A DNA stretch of 31,356 nt. It comes from Apostichopus parvimensis. Lineage: Eukaryota > Echinodermata > Holothuroidea > Aspidochirotida > Stichopodidae. The notes below the pieces were generated by a model that had not been told where the DNA came from, did no database searches, and saw only the letters and a program-made list of their open reading frames with translations. Each line of letters opens with the position of its first letter. The first letter of the stretch is position 1. The stretch lies in assembly GCA_000934455.1 (NCBI GenBank), contig KN894908.1, positions 1-31,356 of the forward strand, read 5' to 3'. The position numbers and the translations under genes were made by a program. This document shows positions 21,937 to 31,323 of this stretch, piece by piece.

Positions 21937-22471
21937 CCCCCCCCCCCACCTCAAGGTAAAAAGGCATACTAGCACTGCAATATCCAATGTGCAAATTGGG
22001 AAACAATTCAAACAAGGAACAAGTTTTCTTTCGAGACGAAATGAGATGAAATCATTATAAAGTCCAAGTGATATATGTCAAAATACGAAAGGATGGGGTA
22101 GGTTATATTATGGGATATTAAAACTATACCCATTATTCATAGTAGGCTATAAATGGCTTCTGCTTATTACAAAGTCACAATGTAATATAGCAATGCATTT
22201 TTGGAAATGTATTAGAAATTTTTTGACAAATTGAATATGCATAATGGCACTCACCAGAATGTTAGAAGCCTTGTGGTAAACATTTGAGTTTGACCCACAG
22301 AAATTCATTAATACTTCTAAATTAGGACTAGATCTCTTACTGAAATATCGCTGACCTAATAAGGTGATCAAGAGTACATTTTTTTATGTAGAAAAAGGGC
22401 ACATTTTTAACCTGATGAAAAGTGGGGGGGCACGTGCCCCCTGTGCCCCCCCCCCGGTTCCGCCGCCCTTG

Positions 22472-22479
22472 TAGGCTGC
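22472..22479. repeat. right target-site duplication of hAT element
   Basis: TAGGCTGC, identical to 21365-21372. Confidence 0.85.
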
Positions 22480-22485
22480 AGGCAG

Positions 22486-23841
22486 TTACGAGAAATATGA
22501 AAAGGAAAATGCATTTGACGTTGATTTTTTAGTACTAGCCTTGCCCTTTAGTTTCCCTCGCTTTTTCCTTTTGTTAGGATGCACTATTTTTCCGTGTTTA
22601 CTAAATTCTGGTGCAGATTGATAGACTTCCATTTCTAGAGGTTCTTTCGAGTTGCTTGTATAGTCTGAGTAATTCTCTAACTTAGTCTCTCCTTCCAGTC
22701 GTATTCTATCTAGCCGGGCCATCCGTCTTTTCCGCATTAAGTTATTCAGCTTCCGTCTCATGATATCTGACCGACTATTCGGTTCCCACTTTACCTTTGG
22801 GATGGGCTTTGATTTGATGGTTGTTGGCAAATCCAGTTGGTATTCTTCTTGGGTATCGCTGAAATTATCGTCGTCAACCGACATAGAATGTTCTACAGAT
22901 GCAAGTTCTTCCTTATCAATATCATCTTTTGTTCTGTCCATCTCCGGTGTGTGTGGTCTATCAGCTGTATCATTTGTCTCGAGTTCAAGTACTCCTCCTC
23001 TCGATCTATCGAGACTCCGGGCCACGAGTGGATTGGTTCCTTCTCTCTTTAATTTCTTTCTTCTGGGTCTCGTCTTCTCATCCATAGTCCTTTGTTGAGT
23101 TGTTACGAAATCACTTTCATCCTTAATATGCAGTCTTGTCTGCTGCTGATTTTCTTGAGTAGATGGTGAGTTGGATTCCTCTCCTAAACTTATAAGAGAA
23201 AAGGCTTCCACCGAGGACGCCTCACCCTCTTCAATTCGGGGACTCGGATTATCGGGGAGTTGCCTAAGATTATTCTTCTGCGACAGGTGTGGTATTTGTA
23301 ACTTTGGTAATCTGTACGGAGTCCTCTCCTTCTCCTCTTCGGTCTCCTTGTCAACTCTCTGCCTCTCTTTGTGATTGAGTGATTGATCAGAGATCGTGGA
23401 GTCGAAGCCTATCTGTTTGACTTCCCCCAAATGACCATTCGTTGACATTAAACTCTCAGATTTCTTCAATTTTTGATTTGAGCTGCTTCGTAGTGTCCTG
23501 TCTGTCGTTTCAAGAACAGGTCTACTAATGTTTCTAGTTTGATGCATTTTCTTGCCGATGTGTTTCCTCTTTTTACCATTCCTATCCTTTCCTCCTATCA
23601 GTCTGGGTTTCATATCTTTCTCGACTTGTTCGGCGTCAATGTCTTCGGCTCGCTTTCGGATGGATTCGATCTTTTTCGACACTCCATCTTCAATTTCTTT
23701 CTGCAGATTGTAGAAGCTGCGGAGATGATTGCTGTCGATTTGTAGCGCATTCCGAGGACTTACTTTTACCTTTCGGCTATTCTCAATGCTTTTGTAGAAC
23801 CCACTTTTGAATAACTTTTCCAAGGAAATGTCGGAATAGTT
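22486..23841 (-). CDS. uncharacterised basic low-complexity protein, exon 2 (main coding exon)
   Basis: Contains 451 codons plus TAA (22488-22486). The exon opens after CTCTCTTAATTGCAG on the minus strand and is phase 0. With exon 1 it gives a 487-residue protein. I recognise no domain. It starts NYSDISLEKLFKSGFYKSI and has an acidic/basic, possibly helical stretch (RSFYNLQKEIEDGVSKKIES, then IRKRAEDID). After that it is Ser/Glu/Lys-rich and probably disordered. Basic clusters resemble nuclear localisation signals: GKKRKHIGKK, RPRRKKLKR, RRKLNNLMRKRRMARLDR and, near the C-terminus, NKRKKRGKLKGK. The length without a stop is far beyond chance, and good splice signals join it to exon 1. A nuclear or cilium-associated structural protein is possible, but function is unknown. 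A transposon sits 6 bp beyond the stop, so the 3' UTR must run through it. Confidence 0.85.
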   Translation of the reverse strand, partial: NYSDISLEKLFKSGFYKSIENSRKVKVSPRNALQIDSNHLRSFYNLQKEIEDGVSKKIESIRKRAEDIDAEQVEKDMKPRLIGGKDRNGKKRKHIGKKMHQTRNISRPVLETTDRTLRSSSNQKLKKSESLMSTNGHLGEVKQIGFDSTISDQSLNHKERQRVDKETEEEKERTPYRLPKLQIPHLSQKNNLRQLPDNPSPRIEEGEASSVEAFSLISLGEESNSPSTQENQQQTRLHIKDESDFVTTQQRTMDEKTRPRRKKLKREGTNPLVARSLDRSRGGVLELETNDTADRPHTPEMDRTKDDIDKEELASVEHSMSVDDDNFSDTQEEYQLDLPTTIKSKPIPKVKWEPNSRSDIMRRKLNNLMRKRRMARLDRIRLEGETKLENYSDYTSNSKEPLEMEVYQSAPEFSKHGKIVHPNKRKKRGKLKGKASTKKSTSNAFSFSYFS

Positions 23842-24916
23842 CTGCAATTAAGAGAGAAATATTGGGGGAAAATAATACAATTTAAAACATTTAAGACTTC
23901 AAACTCACACTTCCCAGGCTTTGATTTTATGGTCGGTAATTTGGTAGGTTATGCCACAGCAATACTGACAACTCTATGATACTTTTATAATTATTCATAA
24001 TCTCATTACACAAGCTATGAAAAAAGATCGACCCATTGTGATGATTATTATTTAAATCCGTTTGTTACGTTTTATATCGCTTAATAACTATGGCAATACT
24101 CTCATGCAGATAGCATAATTACATTTTCAAGATCACAACCAGCACTGTGAAATAACCTATGAATACTGTACCATATTACAGCCAGGAGCTTTATAAAATC
24201 TTTTACACCCCATCCCCTTAGACCCCCTCCCCCACTTTCACACATCACATCCCGCCCCTGTACATAAACGATAAATAAAAATAAAGAGCACGAACGGAGC
24301 CATGATTTAATCAAGGTGTATGTGTGAACCTGACGTCATTCAAACCGACAGCCATAAAGGGGTTTCGGGGGCCTTCACGTGGAATATATTAAAGTTGCAA
24401 ATGCTTTTAGATGCTTTCTGAGGCATAAGTTAGACTTTAAATATTCATATATAAGAGACATCAGAGCCTGAAAAGTAACCCTTTATATGAATAACATTTC
24501 ACAGATTCGGGGGAAATGTTGAACAATAAAAGACCAACTTAATAATCAATATTCCGTAATCGTGCACGTATTTTCTTATATCACCACATACAGAGGTATA
24601 CACAATAAGTTAAATAATATGTTCGTTTATTTTATCGGAGAAAAAGTAATCATATCTGCAGGCCTGTGCGGTTGGACTCCAGTTGCACAATTTATTATCT
24701 ATCCAGTCCCCTTCTATCGCTCGACCTCCTCAAATAGCTAAAAAAGATATACATAAAATGAAAAATATTATATAGTAATTGTTTCTTCAGAACAGCCTGC
24801 TACCTACACCGCCAGTACCCATTCTTAGATAACCGATTGTGTTTCTAACATCCATCTCACTAAAAAGGAACAAAAATTCAGTTTGACCGAGGTCTTGATG
24901 AGTAATAATCTCTTAC
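23842..24916 (-). other. intron of the minus-strand gene
   Basis: A 1075-bp GTAAGA...TTGCAG intron, AT-rich. The 70-codon frame at 24102-24314 is not convincing. Nothing else seen. Confidence 0.75.
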
Positions 24917-25062
24917 CATTGCGGGTAAAGCAGGCACGGTCACCTGTTTCGAAGCTCCAAACATCGCAGCGATGCGTCTCTGGTTGAGACGGACAGATCG
25001 CAAATTAACGGCATTAACCGACATCTTACATCCGGTATCTATAACTTAGAGTCATTCTGCTC
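24917..25062 (-). CDS. uncharacterised basic protein, exon 1 with start codon (coding 25024-24917)
   Basis: On the minus strand ATG is at 25024-25022, followed by 36 codons, MSVNAVNLRSVRLNQRRIAA to ...TVPALPAM, ending at a GTAAGA donor (24916). The coding part is 108 bases, exactly phase 0, and matches the phase of exon 2. An in-frame TAA lies eight codons upstream, so the start is bounded. The exon probably begins at 25062 after a TTTCCTTTTTAG acceptor, which implies at least one untranslated exon further right. The residues are basic and hydrophobic but do not form a signal peptide or membrane segment. Confidence 0.8.
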
Positions 25063-26012
25063 CTAAAAAGGAAAGGCAAGTTAAGGGTGATCTCAAGTCG
25101 AAATATGCCGATTTGGATATGCATTTTCACTCTATCTGATCCATATTAGTAATACAACTCAATAATAGCGTTTACCCAAATACGTATGAACAGATCATTT
25201 AAGCTTTTATTGGATTATTTCCCCTCCAAAAGGTGATCTATTTATCGCAGAAGTCTGGTACTTCTCAAAGCAAAAACTATTCAATATGTCTTTGGTTTCT
25301 AAAAATATGGGAATGTTCCCCTCTTCGGTGTCCCCCCCCCCTTCTTTTCATGAGAAATATCGAAAGAATTGATATCCACTCTACATAATATATGCTGTGG
25401 CATCGAAAGCTACGTCCAGCACTGCATGCATGAAAAAAATACATCGAAGTCTTCATTTACATAAGTATATAATGAAAACCAGAATAAATTATTATTTCCT
25501 TTATTTCCCGGGTCCCCTTATTAACCCCGTCTCATGTGCAGTATCACCCGCCCCTCTCTTCAGGCCCATGCACGTTAGTACCGCAACATACATAATGCTT
25601 GCGTGTACTAGCCGGCTGAACTAGTCACTAGTCTATAAGTCTAAAAGAGAAGAATTTCATATCTCGGCGGTATCATCGTCGGGTTGCCAAGATACTGCAC
25701 TAAACATAGAAAACATATAAGAGTAATGACAACAAAAAAAGGAAGGAAGGTGGGAAGGACGCATTCTTTGCCAACGTCCAGGGTTGGTCGAATCAACCTG
25801 ATTTCACTGGTTTTAATAATTAAATCACGTGATTAAAAAATCACTAATTTATGTCAAAATATGTTTGTATCTGATTTTAAAATGAAACAATAAAATATAA
25901 CAAAATAAAAGGAAATAATAGAAACTGTCATTACAATTGAATGCATCAATGAATTACATTGGTAATCAATATCTTTTGTCTTTTTGCGAAAAACACTGTC
26001 AACGAACATAGA

Positions 26013-26041
26013 AACACACACACACACAAACAAACACACAA
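26013..26041. repeat. (AC)n microsatellite
   Basis: ACACACACACACAC followed by AAACAAACACACA. Confidence 0.75.
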
Positions 26042-26973
26042 ATGTGACTGAGCATCACTAGAGTCTACTTGTGTTCATGTAACGTCTCGAACAGCATAAA
26101 TCCAATGTGTGTTGTGAACGAATTCCATAGTCAAGATTTTTTTTTTATAAATATTTTGAGTAAATGTATGTTACTTTTCAATACCAAAGCATACACAATT
26201 TAGAATTACACAAACTGAGGGAAAGCCGTTTTGCTTTCATGACTCGAGTGACTAAATGTCAAGAAGGAAGTTACTTGAACTACATATTTGTCAAGTTTTG
26301 TTGCCATATAGCTAACACAATTAAATGATCATCTAGTAAATTACTGACTCCGAAGAAGCACAGGTAAATGACTCGATCGTAAAAACCAAGTGAATCGTAA
26401 CAGCTCGATCCGTCAATGACTAAGTGTTATTATAATTATTATTACTATTCCCAAATTATAATTAACCTTGTAGAACTTCATATTTACCTTGAAGTGGAAA
26501 TATAGGCTACATTGAGTCTGGATACCACTCCTATATAGATTGCTAACAGTCGTTGATCCTATCCATTTGATAACGAGATGAGCTGAGGAAAACCTGTATT
26601 TCCATATAACTCGTTAACTGTTTGACAGGTAATCTGTTCTGTTCATTTATGAATTGTGTGTGCCTTTATAAGATTGAAACATATCTTGAGCAGAAACTCG
26701 TGCAGTACTTCATCGGCCGTTTAGCTCCCAGTAACTAACATTGTTTGTTCTACCCACTTAGTGATATTGGTAGAGAGCTCGCCAGCAGCTGCCGAGTAAA
26801 CAGTATAGCCGATCAATTAAGAGAGGCTTAAAGTAGTTAAAAGACGACTTGTGTAAATTCCAGAAGACGTCTTGTCGCCCGCCTGATACATTCTTAGTGT
26901 TTGTATACTCTTTGTACCTACTGACAGTTACACACTCTTATATTGATTTTCATGTTTGTGCTGAGATTTATCA

Positions 26974-27012
26974 AGAGAGAGAGAGAGAGGTGGAGAGAGA
27001 GAAAGAGAGACA
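26974..27012. repeat. (GA)n microsatellite
   Basis: GAGAGAGAGAGAGAGG run interrupted by GGTG and AAAG. Confidence 0.8.
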
Positions 27013-27512
27013 CATAGCTAATCATTGAAATAGGCATGCAATAATTACAGGAGTAGCAGTGGACCCGACCACACACTCACACACCCACACACATATAGCA
27101 CTAAGAGTAACATTGAGTAACTATAGGAGACTGCTCACTCCCATTACACTGTGTGAACATACTACTTTTATAAGTACTTATATAAGAAGTTACAGTCATT
27201 GTGAAGTGGTACAAAAGTCAACTCAAGGGCGTACTATGTAGTCGACATCACAAATTTAAGAGGTTTAAATTGTTAAGAGGTAAATGATTTTTATTTTTAA
27301 CATGGCAACTAATATATACCTGGTGAGGATAGGGTTGGGTGAATATAGGCTGATAGGCCTGCAATGAGCCAATATAATTATTTTATCTGGGGATGAGGAA
27401 CGAATGGCTAATATATCAGGAAGTGGGAGGAACTGTACCTCTCATGGAAGTGCAAGCTGATGGTTCCTTCGTGTCCTGTGGATAAATGGTATAGTTCTTT
27501 CCTTTGTAGGCC

Positions 27513-27692
27513 ATGGGTTGCCGATTAACCTACCCCAGTTATAACGTTGTTATAGAAAACAACACATGGGACGATGATGAGAGCTTTCTCAAGTTTGTAT
27601 TTAACTCAAATGTTACAGGATTGCGGCACTGGTTCAATTGGCGTGGTGTAGCTCAAACTATAGCTTTCGTGCTTAGATTCTGTATATGCTGA
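27513..27692 (+). CDS. possible small ORF or exon, 59 aa
   Basis: ATG at 27513 to TGA at 27690-27692, beginning MGCRLTYPSYNVVIENNTWD. Two N-glycosylation-type sequons (NNT, NVT) occur, and the C-terminus is hydrophobic and cysteine-containing. TCCTTTGTAG immediately before GCCATGG looks like a splice acceptor, so it could equally be an internal exon start. A TAG in frame lies two codons before the ATG. No family is recognised, and a 60-codon frame is easily reached by chance. Confidence 0.2.
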   Translation: MGCRLTYPSYNVVIENNTWDDDESFLKFVFNSNVTGLRHWFNWRGVAQTIAFVLRFCIC

Positions 27693-28270
27693 TTTTTGTA
27701 GCTGAGTTTTGCTGCCAAAGGATGGATGGCTAAGTACTGCTACTAATTGTTAGAGCAGGGCATATCCGTTTCTTGGATTTTATTTCAGACTTGCTGCTAG
27801 AGTTGAGCTATTTACTATTCTTGGGATAGTTTCAGCTCGGTCTGAACTTTCCCGTTCGAGTTTTGATACTCGCCCATGAAAGTACCATTATACTTTACGC
27901 AGACTTCAAAAAGGAGTCCAGTCGTATAGGCTCCCATCGGGTCCTTGACGGGGACTTGATTGTCCCCCTGATCCTTTTTTCTACTTAACTAAAATGAAAT
28001 GAAATGAACTGAACTATATATTTGTTGATAACCCGGGCGCGACCTGGTTCTATACGCCCTTTGACAACACTGAAGCGCACGTTCGATTCACAAAAGAATT
28101 ATCCGAAATTACACTGAGGTACGTCAGTAAGGCAAGTCATATAACAAATGCCATCATTTTGTAGATTGTATAAATAATTCCCTTACATCTATCCCTTTGT
28201 GTTAACCATGCTCATTAACCTGTCTGTATTCTGTGCATGTTTTTGTCCATTCTGTTACTGTTACTTGTCA
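27693..28270. other. no gene seen
   Basis: AT-rich sequence. A short hairpin (CGAGT...ACTCG) lies near 27857-27873, and GGGGACTTGATTGTCCCC near 27951-27968 is another. Confidence 0.4.
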
Positions 28271-28273
28271 TTT

Positions 28274-28380
28274 AGCCTTTGAAGAAGATCCTAATAGGAT
28301 CGAAACATCAGGCCAACTTACTTTTACACAATCTCTTACACAGGCTCTCTAGTGGATAAGCAGTTTGCTAACAGTTTTAT
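28274..28380 (+). repeat. hammerhead-like repeat, copy 2
   Basis: The helix II hairpin GATCCT/AGGATC is conserved (28287-28301) with loop AAT instead of GCT, followed by GAAAC (28302-28306). Helix I is good here: GCCT at 28275-28278 can pair with AGGC at 28310-28313. The core is decayed: CTGAAGA reads TTGAAGA and GTC reads ATC. Downstream it shares ACAGGCT...GATAAGCAGTTTG...TAACAGTTTT with copy 3, so the motif belongs to a longer dispersed element. Confidence 0.5.
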
Positions 28381-28920
28381 TTTATTTTGTATAAATTCGT
28401 GTTACCAACTTTCTAACAACTCTATGAGGATATAAAAAGAAATAAACTGAAACCGTGAAGGAGTCTGGATGCCGGAAATGTCAGCATTAATACTAACAAC
28501 TGATCCAAATTGTACACATCATGGGTGGAGCAGCCCTATTAATGGTTAACGGTTCATTAGCTTTCCTACACTTCACAATCCAATTGCAACAAGGAAGAAG
28601 ATTAATCGATTGGAATTCTTTTGAACGTTCAATAACAAGAAAGGTTTGTGCTTTTACTAAAGATTGAATTCGACAGAAGCTAACTTGGATTATTGGGATG
28701 ACAACAGAGGAAATGAATAGAGTGGTGTGTTTTCAGTTCTGACAACAGCTAGTGAAACACATGCCAATCACAATGGTAATTCATATAGGTCAAAGGTTCT
28801 TTTTTTAAGACAGCGCATCTACCAGTTTTGACATCGAATAAGGGACATGCCTTATTCCGAACCACGCATTACAAGTGTAAAAGTGTTTTTCTGTGTGTGT
28901 GTTGTTGTCACAATCTGCTG
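28381..28920. other. no gene seen
   Basis: AT-rich spacer. Its last 90 bases are in frame with the following zinc-motif exon candidate, and a TGTGTGTGTTGTTG stretch could be that exon's pyrimidine tract. Confidence 0.35.
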
Positions 28921-28922
28921 AG

Positions 28923-29040
28923 TAAATGCAAAATGTGCTCCAAAGTCTTTGACGAATTTCAAGGTGATACCAAACATATTCCACGGGGACCGACATTTAG
29001 GCTTCTTCAAGAAGAAGAAAAAATAGGCCTTTATATAGAG
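28923..29040 (+). CDS. candidate exon, N-terminal half of a zinc-binding domain
   Basis: The frame reads KCKMCSKVFDEFQGDTKHIP, then RGPTFRLLQEEEKIGLYIE, and ends at a GTGTGA donor (29041) in phase 0. A CTGCTGAG acceptor at 28922 is my best guess for the start, but the frame is open back to 28828 so the exon could be longer. It contains a C-x2-C pair. Joined to 29686-29832 without a frame change it gives C-x2-C-x39-C-x4-H-x2-C-x13-C-x2-C. The donor is acceptable but not strong. I do not recognise the family; some PHD/RING-like or transposon-linked zinc domains have a similar layout. Confidence 0.35.
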
Positions 29041-29685
29041 GTGTGACTTTTAAATATAGCTGTTTGAGAGTGGAGTGATGGCAAGGGGGGGGGGGAGGTG
29101 CCAGATAGGGGTAAGGAAAACGGGATTTCTTTATACTTCTCGACTTTGGTTTCTGCTCGTCCGTTTTCAATATAAAATCCGGAAAGTAACCTAATTAGAT
29201 GCTAACCAGCGTTCTGTTATACGCTGTATGATCCGAGTTTCATTTTACGGTCAATAAAGACCGAAAAAGCATTTTTCGAAATTACAAATAATTATTTTTT
29301 GGGCAGTTTTCGTACAGTATAAAAATATCTGTAATATAGCAAAGTTACTATTTTTACCATGCATTATCGAAAAGTTTCGTATTTCAGGGATAGAATTTTT
29401 TTAAATAAAAAACCTAATGTAATTCCCCCAAACTGACTGATTATTAGTAAATCTCGTAAACATCTGATTTAATACAACCCTGTCCTTTCAAGGTGAAATC
29501 CGGTCAATGCTTTAACCCAACTATATAGGGTTGCGGAAGGAGGCGGGATACATGCAGTTATAACACTTCAGAATAACGCGAAATTGTTTTTGATACCAGT
29601 AAAGGATCATTTCAAGAGCTAAATATTTCTTGATATAGACATACAAGGTAAAATATTTGCTCTTTTGTTTTATTTATTTTCCAAG
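29041..29685. other. no feature other than a G run; possible intron
   Basis: Would be a 645-bp GT-AG intron if the two zinc-motif exons are joined. A run of about 11 G lies near 29084-29095. Confidence 0.35.
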
Positions 29686-29832
29686 GGGACTTTCGCAGGA
29701 TGTTCCCTCCCCTACCACAAATTATGTTCTTCTCAATACGTTGGTGCAGATAATGATGAAGCATTATGTTTTTCCTGCGAAAAAGAAAATTCTAGCAACT
29801 ATGACACTGTAACATCAGTTCTCAAATTGAAG
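29686..29832 (+). CDS. candidate exon, C-terminal half of a zinc-binding domain
   Basis: Contains 49 codons between TTTATTTTCCAAG and a weak GTACAA donor (29833), phase 0 on both sides. It encodes GTFAGCSLPYHKLCSSQYVG, then ADNDEALCFSC. The spacing C-x4-H-x2-C-x13-C-x2-C equals the second half of a PHD-type C4HC3 finger. Residues after it (EKENSS...) are polar. Open frames with this exact Cys/His spacing are unlikely by chance, but there is no continuing gene I can confirm, so a decayed gene or transposon relic is also possible. Confidence 0.4.
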
Positions 29833-30480
29833 GTACAAAACATTTCGGTCAAAACTACATTTCGGCCAAAATTGTGCAGAAACGTCTGTTAAGTCCCAAA
29901 ACAACCACATATAGACACATTCTGGGAATTTTTCTACAACACAGAGTGAACAATAGAAATATGATGGGGTTAAGCGAGGGGTGATAACACTGAAACCCCC
30001 CTCCCCCCAAAAAGAAACAAACAACAGATTGAATGGAATAGAAAAAGGAAGAAAGCCTGTTTTAGAGTAAACACAGATACCAGGAAGGCTGGAAAAGTTT
30101 CCTTCAATAAAAGATGCTTAAATACCAGTCCAAGACTGATATAAGGAGGATTATGTAAAGGGTATCTTGATAAGTTTGACTGTTGCCAATTTAATAGCCA
30201 CTAAAAAATAAAAACCATCAAACACCTTTCTGCAGTCACCCTGGGCTATTTTTCCAGTATGTACATAGCATTTACAATAACTTAGGTAGCGAGAGGAAAC
30301 GGATTGTGGGTGAAGGGGGGAAATGGATTTTCCTTGCCAAAGTCTCAAAATTACAAACAAATATGCATTTTCAGTTGATAAAGTCATTATCTCTAGTTTA
30401 GACTTTCACTAACTTAAACTGATTTCACCTTGTAATACCTCCATGATAAAATTCAATCTATGTCATTTCGTCTTCGTTTT
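29833..30480. other. no gene seen
   Basis: AT-rich sequence with short C and G runs (29996-30007). No exon supported. Confidence 0.4.
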
Positions 30481-30585
30481 GCAGAAGATCCTGCTAGTAT
30501 TGAAACGTCAGGCCTTTGAACTTATACAAATTTACCTTCACAGGCTTTTTGCAGTAGATCAACAGTTTGTTAACAGTTTTGGTTT
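30481..30585 (+). repeat. hammerhead-like repeat, copy 3 (decayed)
   Basis: GATCCTGCTAGTATT (30487-30501) retains the left arm and the GCT loop of the helix II hairpin, but the right arm has two changes. It is followed by GAAACGTC (30502-30509) and AGGCC. Downstream TTCACAGGCT...GATCAACAGTTTGTTAACAG matches copy 2. The first core strand is degraded (GCAGAAGA). Confidence 0.5.
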
Positions 30586-31044
30586 CTTTCTATAATTCTT
30601 CTTTTACCTAATCTGAGTAGTAATAATCACAGGTTACATGTAGGAAACTCATGTTTCAGGGGGATTCTTATGGCCCCTAATAGCGTTTTTTAATAGCCTT
30701 TTTGACAGCTGGCATGCCGAGTGAACTATCACTGATATATGCACAATACTCAGGTATCAGTGGCCTCCCCCTGCCCCCACCCCCCAATTTTAATCCATGA
30801 AACGTGAGGGTTAGAGAGTCAACATCCCAATTCTAACCACCAAGAGAATTGTACAATAACAAGTTCAAAGTTCATGAAAACATGAATTTCTTGAGAAAAT
30901 CCTTTGAGCAGTCCTCTTGTACATATTAATATCAGCCATCATCAAGTAGGTTCAACCAATTCTTCATTTCTAAACAATTCTCCTTCCCCAACCAGATTTG
31001 TTTTGTCCTTTATTGTGGTTGAGGGATGCTAGTTATAAGTAGCA
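30586..31044. other. no gene seen
   Basis: AT-rich sequence with a CCCCCTGCCCCCACCCCCC tract near 30768-30786. No exon supported. Confidence 0.4.
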
Positions 31045-31301
31045 CCTCCCAACACTGCAGAATGGTACAGAGCCAGTGAGCACTCTGTCCTTCCAATAAT
31101 TGTCACTTCTAGATCACATGATAACTAATTGCAAAGAGGTAGAATACACAATAGTGAAATAAATGAAAGGTCTCCCAATACTGTAGTAAGGTACTGTGGA
31201 GCTGCTGAGAAATCCACAGTTATGTTATAATTGTGTTAAGAAACTCCAGGTCACGCGATAACTCATCGTACAGTGGTAAATATGTTAATACATAATGAAA
31301 T
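31045..31301. repeat. degenerate two-unit tandem repeat, about 126 bp
   Basis: CCTCCCAACACTGCAG...GGTACAG (from 31045) recurs as TCTCCCAATACTGTAG...GGTACTG (from 31171). Further on, ATAATTGT...GATCACATGATAACT recurs as ATAATTGT...GGTCACGCGATAACTC in the same order. Both units have drifted considerably. Confidence 0.55.
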
Positions 31302-31323
31302 TATCGTCTCAATATCTCTCTAG

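Larger units (their letters stand above)
21373..22471. mobile_element. non-autonomous hAT-type DNA transposon
   Basis: The left end reads CAAGGGCGGCGGAAGC and the right end, reverse-complemented, CAAGGGCGGCGGAACC: terminal inverted repeats identical for 14 bp, each followed by a long G run and GCAC. The 8-bp sequence TAGGCTGC is perfectly duplicated at 21365-21372 and 22472-22479. An 8-bp target duplication and a C-A-rich GGCGG terminus are typical of the hAT superfamily. The interior has no transposase frame. A perfect 10-bp inverted repeat lies near the left end (GAAGGGTACT 21422-21431, AGTACCCTTC 21470-21479). It contains a second nested element. The right target duplication ends 6 bp from the stop codon of the minus-strand gene. 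Confidence 0.85.
25063..27506. other. no gene seen; probable 5' region of the minus-strand gene
   Basis: The untranslated first exon and promoter of the minus-strand gene should lie here, but I cannot place them. It contains (AC)n at 26013-26041, (GA)n at 26974-27012 and (CA)n-like sequence at 27069-27093. Confidence 0.45.

Noticed and set aside
22760..23745. Ser/Phe-rich + strand frames across the minus-strand gene
   Set aside because: Antisense shadows of the long minus-strand exon, which has splice signals and a bounded start.
28066..28110. GTTCGATTC box-B-like sequence, considered for a tRNA or tRNA-derived SINE
   Set aside because: No box A at the right distance and no cloverleaf can be drawn.
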